From Bacteroidales bacterium (GTDB lineage Bacteria > Bacteroidota > Bacteroidia > Bacteroidales > UBA932): a stretch of 36,088 nt of DNA. Of the stretch, positions 1 to 8,420 are shown in pieces (positions within the stretch are counted from its first letter, which is position 1; each line of letters begins with the position of its first letter). The position numbers and the translations under genes were made by a program. The notes beneath the pieces are model-generated. The model worked only from the letters and a program-made list of their open reading frames with translations. It was not told where the DNA came from and ran no database searches. The stretch covers positions 1 through 36,088 of the forward strand of contig WQYK01000003.1 of assembly GCA_009781275.1 (NCBI GenBank), given 5' to 3'.

Positions 1-470
1 ACCTCACAGGCAAAAACACGCCAGGGCTCATCTTTAGGGTGAAATCCAAAAACCGGCTCCGGAAAGGTTGAAATAGCGTATTCCGATTTGTTGCGGTATG
101 CTTGCTGTAGTGGCGAGGGGATTACTTGGGGGATCGGAGGGGTTTGGATGTCGTACTTGACAAGAGCGTCGGTCAATATTTGGCGTTTCCAATGGAGCTG
201 GGCGGAATAGTTGATGTGCTGCCAGTTGCAGCCGCCGCAGATCCGGGCATGAGGGCAAAAGGGAGTGATGCGGTCGGGAGAGGGCTTTAGCACGTTATGG
301 ACAACGCCTTGTCGAAACCCGCGTTGTCTACGTAAAATCTCAATCTCTGCCTCTTCCCCAGGAATGGCGTTGTCGGCATAGATCTGTTTGGGGGCTTGGG
401 ACTCTGCGTCTGCAATGCCGGCGGCACGGCCACCGGAGTGCATATGGGTAAAATGCGCATGCCGCAGCAT
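1..470 (-). CDS. rlmD: 23S rRNA (uracil-C5)-methyltransferase RlmD/RumA-like, N-terminal part, runs off left edge
   Basis: Reverse-strand frame open to the window edge: MLRHAHFTHMHSGGRAAGIADAESQAPKQIYADNAIPGEEAEIEILRRQRGFRQGVVHNVLKPSPDRITPFCPHARICGGCNWQHINYSAQLHWKRQ. Has the PGE...SP.R..PFCPH...CGGC.WQH..Y..QL..K pattern of TrmA/RumA enzymes. Absent from the ORF track, probably because it has no stop in the window. Confidence 0.85.
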   Translation of the reverse strand, partial: MLRHAHFTHMHSGGRAAGIADAESQAPKQIYADNAIPGEEAEIEILRRQRGFRQGVVHNVLKPSPDRITPFCPHARICGGCNWQHINYSAQLHWKRQILTDALVKYDIQTPPIPQVIPSPLQQAYRNKSEYAISTFPEPVFGFHPKDEPWRVFACE

Positions 471-471
471 C

Positions 472-1425
472 TTATTCAATGCGTTTGTCTATGAGGTACT
501 TGTTTCGCTCCGAGCTGTTTCTCGAGACCAATTCGCCCAAGAATCCGGCCAAAAAGAGCTGCATGCCTACAATCAGGGCTACCAAGGCTATGTAAAAGAG
601 GGGCTGGTCGGTGACGGCGCGGTATTTGAGTCCTTGCGACTGGGCAATTAGTTTGTTCACAATAATGATGAGGGAGCAGACAAATCCCGTCAAAAAGGTG
701 AGGGAGCCGATCAGTCCAAAAAAGTGCATCGGCTTTTTGCCGAATTTGGATAGAAACCAAAGGGTGAGCAGGTCTAAATATCCGTTTACAAAGCGGTTGA
801 GTCCAAATTTGCTTTTTCCGTACTTTCGCGCCTGATGTTGCACCACTTTTTCTCCGATGCGGCCAAATCCGGCTGTTTTGGATAGATAAGGGATATAACG
901 ATGCATATCTCCATAGACTTCTATGCTCTTTATCACCTCTTTACGATATGCTTTGAGGCCACAGTTCATGTCGTGTAATTTGACCCCCGTAACCATTCTG
1001 GCGGTGGCGTTGTAGAGCTTGGAGGGGATGTTTTTGGTGAATATGCCGTCGTGGCGCCTCTTTTTCCAGCCCGATACCAAATCGTAATTTCCGCTCCGAA
1101 TCATGCGGTAAAGCTCGGGAATCTCATCGGGGCTATCCTGCAGGTCGGCGTCCATGGTGATGACCACGTCGCCTTTGGCCGCTTCAAAACCGCAATAGAG
1201 CGCCGCCGACTTTCCGTAATTTCGTCTAAAGCGGATTCCTTTTACGTGGGGGTCAGATTGTGCCCGCTCTTCTATCAAACCCCACGAGCCGTCGTTGCTG
1301 CCGTCGTCAATCAAAACCACTTCGTAACGTATGGATAAAGAAGCCAATGCAGCGTGAATCCAATTGATCAGCTCAGGCAACGATTCGCGCTCATTGTAGA
1401 GGGCAATGACAATGGAAAGATCCAT
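472..1425 (-). CDS. Family 2 glycosyltransferase (DPM1/GtrB-like) with two C-terminal TM helices
   Basis: MDLSIVIALYNERESLPELI...VVLIDDGSNDGSW...GDVVITMDADLQDSPDEIPEL...; C-terminal hydrophobic helices. Confidence 0.93.
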   Translation of the reverse strand: MDLSIVIALYNERESLPELINWIHAALASLSIRYEVVLIDDGSNDGSWGLIEERAQSDPHVKGIRFRRNYGKSAALYCGFEAAKGDVVITMDADLQDSPDEIPELYRMIRSGNYDLVSGWKKRRHDGIFTKNIPSKLYNATARMVTGVKLHDMNCGLKAYRKEVIKSIEVYGDMHRYIPYLSKTAGFGRIGEKVVQHQARKYGKSKFGLNRFVNGYLDLLTLWFLSKFGKKPMHFFGLIGSLTFLTGFVCSLIIIVNKLIAQSQGLKYRAVTDQPLFYIALVALIVGMQLFLAGFLGELVSRNSSERNKYLIDKRIE

Positions 1426-1431
1426 GCTCTT

Positions 1432-1947
1432 TTAATCTTCAATCTCTTCGTCAAAAATAGGTTCTGCCTTTTTAGCAAAGCCGGCTAAGATGGCCGAGAT
1501 AATCAACGCCAAGATGGTGTAAACCAAAAAGGGTGAGATGGACACAATCACAGGCAAGTTTTTATTGATGAGGTCAAGTGTTGCCTGATCCACGGGATAC
1601 TGAGTCATGGTTTGCTGAACGACCTGAAGGGTTTTTTCAATGGCGTCGGGAAAGAGATAGAGGTAATGAACAAGAAGGTAACATGCAATTACAACGTTGG
1701 AACAGAGCGATACCGCAAAGCCGTAACCAAAAGCATTGCCATAGGTATACGACTCTTGTTCTTGCCCGAATCCCTTTACAAAGTGGTAGAGCAGACCTAC
1801 CGTTGCGATAAATTTAATGAGTCCGATCAAAAAGCCAACCACGCGGCTCTCCATGGGAAACGCAGCCATAAACAAAGTGTAAACAATGGTAATAAGAGAC
1901 AACATAAGGCCATTTGCAGCGGCTGAACTCCAGAAGTTTGCTTTCAT
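1432..1947 (-). CDS. DUF4199-like four-TM membrane protein
   Basis: Hydrophobic protein MKANFWSSAAANGLMLSLITIVYTLFMAAF... directly upstream of a GT2 gene, a common Bacteroidota arrangement. The track start at 1968 is a TTG that overlaps a TACCTTTG promoter box; ATG at 1947 preferred. Confidence 0.75.
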   Translation of the reverse strand: MKANFWSSAAANGLMLSLITIVYTLFMAAFPMESRVVGFLIGLIKFIATVGLLYHFVKGFGQEQESYTYGNAFGYGFAVSLCSNVVIACYLLVHYLYLFPDAIEKTLQVVQQTMTQYPVDQATLDLINKNLPVIVSISPFLVYTILALIISAILAGFAKKAEPIFDEEIED

Positions 1948-2012
1948 AGTCAAATAATTTTTTGCCAAAGGTATGCAAAAAATTCCTAATTTTGCAGTTT
2001 CAACTTTAAATC

Positions 2013-3956
2013 ATGATCACAATCACATTTCCCGATGGAAGTTCCCGCGTTTACAAGTCCGGAGTTACGGGCCTGGACATTGCCAAAAGCATCTCCCCCC
2101 GTTTGGCTGCAGAGGCGTTATGCATGAAGGTCGGCGGTCAACTTTTTGATGTAAACAAACCGATTGATACTGACGCTGTTGTCACTTTTTATAAATGGGA
2201 GGACGATGAGGGCAAGCAAACCTTTTGGCACTCCTCATCCCACTTAATGGCCGCGGCGTTAGAAAAGCTCTATCCGGGAGTCAAATTTGGAATTGGTCCC
2301 GCCGTAGAAAACGGATTTTATTACGATGTGGATTTAGGCGATAAGGGCATCACCGAGGCCGATTTGGCTAAGGTTGAGAACGCCATGCTTGAGATGGCCA
2401 AGGAGAAACATCCTTTTGTACGTCAAGATATAAGCAAAACGGAGGCCATCAAAAACTACAGCGACAAAGGGGACGAATATAAGTGCGAACTCCTTCACGA
2501 CCTGACAGACGGAACCATCTCATTTTACACCAACGGAAGTTTCACCGACTTATGTCGCGGTCCCCATATCCCCGATACCTCGGTCATCAAGGCGATTAAA
2601 CTCACCTCAATTGCAGGCGCATACTGGCGTGGAGACCAAAACCGCAAGATGCTCACCCGCATCTATGGAATCACTTTTCCCAAAAAGAGCATGTTAGACG
2701 AGCACCTGTTGATGTTGGAAGAGGCCAAAAAACGTGACCACAGAAAATTGGGAAAAGAGCTGGAACTCTTCGCATTCTCTCAGCGGGTCGGGCAGGGCCT
2801 ACCGCTCTGGCTTCCCAAAGGCGCCGCACTCAGGGAGCGTTTGGAGAACTTTTTAAAAGCGGTGCAAAAGACACACGGATACCAGCAGGTGATGACGCCC
2901 CACATTGGCCAAAAAGAGTTGTGGGTCACATCCGGCCATTTTGAAAAGTATGGCAAGGACTCATTCCAGCCCATCGCTACACCTCAGGAGGGCGAAGAGT
3001 TCTTACTCAAGCCCATGAACTGCCCTCATCATTGCGAGATCTACAAGACCAAACCACGCTCCTACAAAGACTTGCCGGTACGATATGCAGAATTTGGCAC
3101 CGTCTATCGCTACGAGCAGAGCGGTGAGCTGCACGGCCTGACCCGCGTACGCGGCTTTACCCAGGACGACGCCCATATCTTCTGTCGCCCCGACCAGCTC
3201 AAAGAGGAGTTCTGCAAAGTGATCGATATTGTCCTCTATATCTTTAAAACCCTCGATTTTAAGAATTACACGGCACAAATCTCGTTACGTGACCCCCTTG
3301 ACCAAAAGAAGTACATTGGCAGCGACGAGAATTGGGACAAGGCAGAGAGCGCCATCATGGAGGCTGCCCAGGAGAGAGGACTTCAAACCGTTGTAGTAAA
3401 GGGAGAGGCCGCTTTTTATGGCCCCAAGCTCGACTTTATGGTCAAAGACGCCATTGGCCGCAAGTGGCAATTGGGCACCATTCAGGTCGACTACAACCTT
3501 CCAGAGCGCTTTGACTTGGAGTATGTGGGTTCAGACGACAAACGGTACCGCCCTGTGATGATCCACCGCGCCCCCTTTGGCTCGATGGAGCGTTTTGTAG
3601 CCGTTTTAATTGAACATACAGGCGGAAAATTCCCCCTTTGGCTCACTCCCGACCAGGTGGTGATCCTTCCTATTAGTGAGAAATTCAACGATTTTGCAAA
3701 AAAAGTTTGCAATTTCCTGAATAATTCCGATATTCGCGCCGCCGTAGACGACAGAAATGAGACCATCGGCAAGAAGATCAGGGAGAACGAACTCAAGCGG
3801 ATTCCCTATCTTTTGGTCGTTGGAGAAAAGGAAGAGGCCGCAGATTTGGTGTCGGTACGGAAGCAGGGAGAAGGAGACAAGGGTCAAATGTCAGCCCAAG
3901 ACTTTGCCGCCATGCTCACAGACGAGATTAACAAACTAACTGAATCATTGACATAA
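2013..3956 (+). CDS. thrS: Threonyl-tRNA synthetase
   Basis: TGS domain N-terminus ([29 protein letters not shown]), [21 protein letters not shown], class II core and anticodon-binding C-terminus. Confidence 0.98.
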   Translation: MITITFPDGSSRVYKSGVTGLDIAKSISPRLAAEALCMKVGGQLFDVNKPIDTDAVVTFYKWEDDEGKQTFWHSSSHLMAAALEKLYPGVKFGIGPAVENGFYYDVDLGDKGITEADLAKVENAMLEMAKEKHPFVRQDISKTEAIKNYSDKGDEYKCELLHDLTDGTISFYTNGSFTDLCRGPHIPDTSVIKAIKLTSIAGAYWRGDQNRKMLTRIYGITFPKKSMLDEHLLMLEEAKKRDHRKLGKELELFAFSQRVGQGLPLWLPKGAALRERLENFLKAVQKTHGYQQVMTPHIGQKELWVTSGHFEKYGKDSFQPIATPQEGEEFLLKPMNCPHHCEIYKTKPRSYKDLPVRYAEFGTVYRYEQSGELHGLTRVRGFTQDDAHIFCRPDQLKEEFCKVIDIVLYIFKTLDFKNYTAQISLRDPLDQKKYIGSDENWDKAESAIMEAAQERGLQTVVVKGEAAFYGPKLDFMVKDAIGRKWQLGTIQVDYNLPERFDLEYVGSDDKRYRPVMIHRAPFGSMERFVAVLIEHTGGKFPLWLTPDQVVILPISEKFNDFAKKVCNFLNNSDIRAAVDDRNETIGKKIRENELKRIPYLLVVGEKEEAADLVSVRKQGEGDKGQMSAQDFAAMLTDEINKLTESLT

Positions 3957-3994
3957 TTTAAAAAGAACTAAATAACCATTAATTTTTTACAGCT

Positions 3995-4597
3995 ATAGCC
4001 ACACCGTATAAACCCTACCCATCCGGAGTTGTTAAAAGAAATCAACCTAACAACAAAGGGCGCAATTTTCCACCTCAGCAACAAGAGGAGGGACCCAAAG
4101 TAAACAGAGAGATCACAGCCCCTTACGTGCGCTTGGTCGGAGAAAACATCTCTGAAGCGGGAATTTTTTCGTTTTCAGAAGCACTAAAGAAGGCAGAGGC
4201 ATTAGAGTTGGATCTGGTGGAGATATCCCCCCAAGCCGACCCACCGGTGTGTAAAATAATCGACTACCAAAAATACCTCTACCAGCGGAAAAAGAAGGCA
4301 AAAGAGATGAAGGCCAACGCCTCCAAAGTCATCATCAAAGAAATACGCTTTGGCCCCAACACCGACGAGCACGACTACCAGTTCAAACTCAAACACGCCC
4401 AGGGTTTCCTGACTGAGGGAGCAAAAGTCAAAGCCTACGTCTTCTTCAGAGGCCGCTCCATCCTCTTCTCCGACCAGGGCGAAAAACTCCTCCTCCGCTT
4501 TGCCGTCGACCTCGAAGAGTGGGGTAAAGCCGAACAAATGCCCAAACTGGAAGGAAAACGCATGATCATGATGCTCGCCCCCACCAAAAAAAAATAA
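3995..4597 (+). CDS. infC: Translation initiation factor IF-3, proposed ATA start
   Basis: [59 protein letters not shown] is the IF3 N domain. The ORF-track GTG at 4127 truncates it. The frame is open upstream to TAA 3980-3982 with no ATG/GTG/TTG; ATA 3995 gives (M)[39 protein letters not shown]. Confidence 0.85.
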   Translation: MATPYKPYPSGVVKRNQPNNKGRNFPPQQQEEGPKVNREITAPYVRLVGENISEAGIFSFSEALKKAEALELDLVEISPQADPPVCKIIDYQKYLYQRKKKAKEMKANASKVIIKEIRFGPNTDEHDYQFKLKHAQGFLTEGAKVKAYVFFRGRSILFSDQGEKLLLRFAVDLEEWGKAEQMPKLEGKRMIMMLAPTKKK

Positions 4598-4622
4598 CAC
4601 ATAATTCATAAACATAACAACA

Positions 4623-4817
4623 ATGCCCAAGATCAAAACCAATTCCGGCGCCAAAAAGCGCTTCGAACTCACCGGCACCGGAAAGGTAAAGCGTAAACAC
4701 GCCTACAAGAGTCACATTCTGACCAAAAAAACCATCAAACAAAAGCGCAACCTCACCTACTCCGCGTTGGTAGACACCACCGACGAAAAACGGATCAAAG
4801 GCTTATTGGTCGCCTAA
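4623..4817 (+). CDS. rpmI: 50S ribosomal protein L35 (bL35)
   Basis: [44 protein letters not shown]; between infC and rplT. Confidence 0.97.
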   Translation: MPKIKTNSGAKKRFELTGTGKVKRKHAYKSHILTKKTIKQKRNLTYSALVDTTDEKRIKGLLVA

Positions 4818-4825
4818 TTATTTAA

Positions 4826-4888
4826 TCACCTGAATGCTCAGCAGAAAAGATTCTCAACAGAGGAGAGCGCTGACATTCTTAAAACAAC
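4826..4888 (+). promoter_or_regulatory. Possible structured rplT leader in the rpmI-rplT spacer
   Basis: ATGCTCAGC ... GCTGACAT can form an 8-bp stem with one bulged C, with an inner TCTC/GAGA pairing, just upstream of the L20 start. L20 autoregulation through a leader is established in E. coli and B. subtilis. Confidence 0.4.
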
Positions 4889-4894
4889 AAATGT

Positions 4895-5239
4895 ATGCCC
4901 AGATCGGTAAATTCGGTAGCCTCAAGAGCGCGCCGTAAAAAAATTCTCAAACTCACCCGCGGTAACTTTTTGGCCCGCGCCAACGTATGGACAGTCGCCA
5001 AAAACACCTATGAAAAAGGCCTCACCTACGCCTACCGCGACCGCAAAAACAAAAAGCGCACCTTCCGCGCACTGTGGATTCAACGCATCAACGCCGCCGC
5101 CCGCCAGCACGGCATGAACTACTCTGAATTCATGGGCAAGGTGCTCAAAGCAGAAGTAGGCTTAAACCGCAAAGTTTTGGCCGACTTAGCCATGAACAAT
5201 CCCCAAGCCTTTGAGGCAGTAATCAATAAAGTAAAATAG
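4895..5239 (+). CDS. rplT: 50S ribosomal protein L20 (bL20)
   Basis: [25 protein letters not shown]...[35 protein letters not shown]. Confidence 0.98.
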   Translation: MPRSVNSVASRARRKKILKLTRGNFLARANVWTVAKNTYEKGLTYAYRDRKNKKRTFRALWIQRINAAARQHGMNYSEFMGKVLKAEVGLNRKVLADLAMNNPQAFEAVINKVK

Positions 5240-6591
5240 TGCAAAAAATTAGAGCAATAGGCGCCAACAAGTGGTTTAAGTTTGCCCTCTGGGGCGCCTT
5301 ATATGCCCTCTGGGTCATCTGGTTAGGAAACTACTGGTGGCTGTTGGGCCTATTGATCGTTTTTGACCTCTATATCACCAAAAAGGTCAAGTGGGCCTTT
5401 TGGAAAAAACGCTACAAGGAGGGCGAAAAGCGAAACTTTTGGCTCGACTGGTTAGACGCCATCATCTTTGCCCTCGTTGCCGCCACCTTTATCAAGATGT
5501 TTTTCATAGAGGCCTACGTGATCCCCACCGGCTCCATGGAGCGCAGCTTGATGACGGGCGACTATCTCTTTGTGAGCAAGGTAAGATACGGCCCCAAAGT
5601 TCCCCAAACCCCTTTGTCCATTCCTTTGATCCATAACGTGACTCCGGTGATTGGCGGTGAGTCTTACCTCACATGGATACAAAACGACCACCGCAGGATG
5701 GCCGGTTACTCCAAGGTAAAACGGAACGATATTGTGGTCTTTAACTTCCCCCACGGAGACACCGTGCTCACACAGGCCCCCTCCATAGACTACCACATGT
5801 ATGCACGCTCTTACGGCAGGAACCTCACCATCCAAAAGTTTGGTCCTATAGTAGCCCGGCCTGTGGATAAAAGAGACCACTACGTAAAGCGCTGTGTGGC
5901 CATACCCAGAGACTCCTTAGAAGTGAAGAACGGATGGATATTCATCAATGGGGTGGCTCAGGAGCCGCTTCCCGGCATTCAAAACACATACGAGGTGATT
6001 ACCAATGGAGTAGCTATCAATGAGCGCATTTTAGATCGAATGGGACTCTCCCTTTCGGAAGTCTACTATGACCCCTACTTGTCGGGTTACCCCGCTCTGG
6101 CGCTGACCTTGGAAAATGTAACGGAGGTAAAGAACCTCAGCAACGTAACAGAGGTACGGCCCAACATTGACGACTACCCGCCCGATTACCCCGACAGTCC
6201 CCTAACCATCTTTCCCTTCACAGAAAATTTTCAATGGACACGAGACCAATATGGCCCGCTCTGGATTCCCAAGGCAGGCGTGACCGTTGAACTCACACTT
6301 GATAACCTCCCCCTATACAATCGAATAATTAGTGTATATGAACGTAACGAGCTAAAGATAAAGGAGGAGCAAATCTACATCAACGGAGCGCCTGTTGACC
6401 ACTATACCTTTAAGATGGATTACTACTTCATGATGGGAGACAATCGTCATAACTCATTGGATTCACGCTATTGGGGCTTTGTACCGGAGGATCACATTGT
6501 GGGCTCTCCTTCCTTTATATGGTTTTCAACAGACAGTTATAAGGCTTTTCCTAAAAATATCCGGTGGAAAAGATTGTTTAGAGGGGCATAA
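5239..6591 (+). CDS. lepB: Signal peptidase I, large Bacteroidota form
   Basis: N-terminal TMs; catalytic Ser box VIPTGSMERSLMTGDYLFVSK; YVKRCVAIPRD; MMGDNRHNSLDSRYWGFVPEDHIVG. GTG start overlaps the rplT stop by 1 nt. Confidence 0.95.
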   Translation: MQKIRAIGANKWFKFALWGALYALWVIWLGNYWWLLGLLIVFDLYITKKVKWAFWKKRYKEGEKRNFWLDWLDAIIFALVAATFIKMFFIEAYVIPTGSMERSLMTGDYLFVSKVRYGPKVPQTPLSIPLIHNVTPVIGGESYLTWIQNDHRRMAGYSKVKRNDIVVFNFPHGDTVLTQAPSIDYHMYARSYGRNLTIQKFGPIVARPVDKRDHYVKRCVAIPRDSLEVKNGWIFINGVAQEPLPGIQNTYEVITNGVAINERILDRMGLSLSEVYYDPYLSGYPALALTLENVTEVKNLSNVTEVRPNIDDYPPDYPDSPLTIFPFTENFQWTRDQYGPLWIPKAGVTVELTLDNLPLYNRIISVYERNELKIKEEQIYINGAPVDHYTFKMDYYFMMGDNRHNSLDSRYWGFVPEDHIVGSPSFIWFSTDSYKAFPKNIRWKRLFRGA

Positions 6592-6668
6592 AATTTTGCA
6601 GTTTCAAAAAATATTCAGATATTTGCAGCCCCAAAAATGGGGAGAGTTAATCATTATACAGTAGAGAA

Positions 6669-6911
6669 ATGGCACGAGTTTGTCAAGTTACAGGAAAAAA
6701 GAGGATGATTGGGAACAACGTATCGCATTCGGTTCGTCGTACCAAGAGGGAGTTTGCTCCCAACCTAAGAGTAAAGCGTTTTTGGTTTGAAGAAGAGAAA
6801 CGCTTTGTTACGCTAAAAGTCTCCGCAGCGGGGCTTCGCACCATCTATAAAAACGGTTTGAGCGCAACTTTAAAAGAAGCTCAGGCAAATGGATTAGTTA
6901 ACGTTGTGTAA
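6669..6911 (+). CDS. rpmB: 50S ribosomal protein L28 (bL28)
   Basis: [39 protein letters not shown]. Confidence 0.97.
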   Translation: MARVCQVTGKKRMIGNNVSHSVRRTKREFAPNLRVKRFWFEEEKRFVTLKVSAAGLRTIYKNGLSATLKEAQANGLVNVV

Positions 6912-6922
6912 TTGTTTGAGTT

Positions 6923-7111
6923 ATGGCTAAAAAAGGAAAAGGCAACCGGATTCAGGTAATTTTAGAGTGCACCGAGCAAAAAGAGAGCGGTGTTCCGGGC
7001 ATCTCCCGCTACATTACCACCAAAAATAAGAAGAACACCACCCAAAGGTTGGAACGTAAAAAATACAATCCTTTTATGAAAAAGACAACTGTTCATAAAG
7101 AAATCAAGTAA
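6923..7111 (+). CDS. rpmG: 50S ribosomal protein L33 (bL33)
   Basis: [62 protein letters not shown]. Confidence 0.97.
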   Translation: MAKKGKGNRIQVILECTEQKESGVPGISRYITTKNKKNTTQRLERKKYNPFMKKTTVHKEIK

Positions 7112-7135
7112 TCATTTAGTAAAACTTAGTACGTC

Positions 7136-7300
7136 ATGGCAAAAAAAGCAGTAGCAACTTTTGGCGGTAGCAAGGTCTCCGTTAAAAATGTAGTGAAATG
7201 TATCCGTTTGGTGCGCTCCAATCGCTCCGGCGCTTACGCCTTTAAAGAGGAGATCGTGCCGATTGATCAGGTAAAAGATTTTTTTGGGGAACAGCAATAG
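7136..7300 (+). CDS. DUF4295-like small basic protein (54 aa), ribosome-linked cluster
   Basis: MAKKAVATFGGSKVSVKNVVKCIRLVRSNRSGAYAFKEEIVPIDQVKDFFGEQQ, read directly from the sequence; below the ORF-track length cutoff. Sits in the conserved rpmB-rpmG-DUF4295-ftsY order. Confidence 0.85.
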   Translation: MAKKAVATFGGSKVSVKNVVKCIRLVRSNRSGAYAFKEEIVPIDQVKDFFGEQQ

Positions 7301-7325
7301 GCACAATTTGAATAGAGATATTTGA

Positions 7326-7357
7326 CAAGCCGCTTCAAGCAATGGAGGCGGCTTTTG
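7326..7357 (+). terminator. Candidate intrinsic terminator after the rpmB-rpmG-DUF4295 cluster
   Basis: AAGCCGC ... GCGGCTT stem followed by TTGTCTTTT. Confidence 0.5.
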
Positions 7358-7384
7358 TCTTTTGATCAATCTTGTTTACCTTTG
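7353..7384 (+). promoter_or_regulatory. Bacteroidota primary-sigma type promoter for ftsY
   Basis: TTTTG (7353-7357), N19, TACCTTTG (7377-7384) matches the TTTG / 19-21 bp / TAnnTTTG consensus; start codon at 7403. Confidence 0.7.
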
Positions 7385-7402
7385 CGGATTATAAACACGA
7401 TT

Positions 7403-8374
7403 ATGGCTTTATTCGGATTATTTTCATCCAAACCAAAGGACACCGATTCACAGGAGCATGAGGCGCTAAAGCGTGGATTGGAAAAGACCAAAACAGGTAT
7501 TTTTGAACGGATTTCAAGGGCGGTAGTGGGTAAATCCAAGGTGGATGACCAACTGTTAGACCAATTGGAAGAGGCGCTGATTGCCTCCGATGTGGGGGTG
7601 GAGACCACCCTTAAGATCGTTGAACGGATTGAGAGGAGGGTCGCCAAGGACAAGTACATGAATACCGCCGAGCTTCAATCAAAACTCAGAGAGGAGATAG
7701 AGGCGTTGCTGACCGAGGGAGTCAACCAGGCTGGAGAAGCGACCCCGTTTGACTTCTCCAAAAAACCCTACGTGGTGATGGTGGTAGGGGTGAACGGAGT
7801 GGGCAAAACCACGACGATTGGAAAGTTGGCAGCCCAACTCAAAGAGGCGGGAAAAAGCGTGGTGCTTGGAGCAGCGGACACCTTTCGCGCAGCAGCGGTA
7901 GAGCAATTGACCATTTGGAGCGAACGGGCGGGTGCAACCATTGTCAAGCAAAAGATGGGCGCCGACCCTGCATCGGTAGCTTTTGATACCGTTGCCTCTG
8001 CAGTAGCACAAAAGGCAGACGTAGTACTGATTGATACGGCCGGCCGGCTTCACAATAAAATCAACCTTATGAACGAGTTGACCAAGATTAAAAACGTGAT
8101 GCAAAAAGTCATACCCGACGCCCCGCACGAAGTACTTTTGGTTTTGGACGGCTCCACCGGACAAAACGCCTACCAGCAAGCCAAAGAGTTCACCCGCGCT
8201 ACAGAGGTAACGGCTTTAGCCGTTACTAAATTAGACGGCACAGCCAAAGGCGGCGTTGTGATTGGCATCTCCGACCAATTTAAAATCCCCGTAAAGTTCA
8301 TCGGCGTTGGCGAGAAAATCGGCGACCTTCAACCATTCGACAAACACTCATTCGTCGCATCATTATTCGAATAA
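7403..8374 (+). CDS. ftsY: Signal recognition particle receptor FtsY
   Basis: NG domain GVNGVGKTTTIGKLA, DTFRAAAVEQL, DTAGRLHNK, TKLDGTAKGG. Start corrected from 7322 to ATG 7403 (MALFGLFSSKPKD). Confidence 0.97.
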   Translation: MALFGLFSSKPKDTDSQEHEALKRGLEKTKTGIFERISRAVVGKSKVDDQLLDQLEEALIASDVGVETTLKIVERIERRVAKDKYMNTAELQSKLREEIEALLTEGVNQAGEATPFDFSKKPYVVMVVGVNGVGKTTTIGKLAAQLKEAGKSVVLGAADTFRAAAVEQLTIWSERAGATIVKQKMGADPASVAFDTVASAVAQKADVVLIDTAGRLHNKINLMNELTKIKNVMQKVIPDAPHEVLLVLDGSTGQNAYQQAKEFTRATEVTALAVTKLDGTAKGGVVIGISDQFKIPVKFIGVGEKIGDLQPFDKHSFVASLFE

Positions 8375-8381
8375 CCGCACG

Positions 8382-8400
8382 GGCGGGTTTCAAACCCGCC
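8382..8400. repeat. GGCGGGTTTcAAACCCGCC palindrome, REP-like
   Basis: Perfect 9-bp arms around a single C in the ftsY-pheT spacer, preceded by CGCACGG. Confidence 0.6.
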
Positions 8401-8420
8401 ACAACAAAAAAACGATATAC

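Noticed and set aside
4202-4678. 158-aa minus-strand ORF opposite infC/rpmI
   Set aside because: Antisense to strongly conserved infC codons; Val/Phe/Gly-rich composition is the mirror of Lys/Glu-rich coding; no recognisable domain.
5452-5880. 142-aa minus ORF opposite lepB
   Set aside because: Antisense of LepB catalytic region; His/Gly/Val-rich shadow ORF.
7679-8179. 166-aa minus ORF opposite ftsY
   Set aside because: Antisense shadow of conserved FtsY NG-domain codons.
8307-8420. N-terminal extension of pheT in the ORF track
   Set aside because: Runs back through the REP-like palindrome and ftsY 3' end; PheT homologues start MKISHNWLK at ATG 8421.
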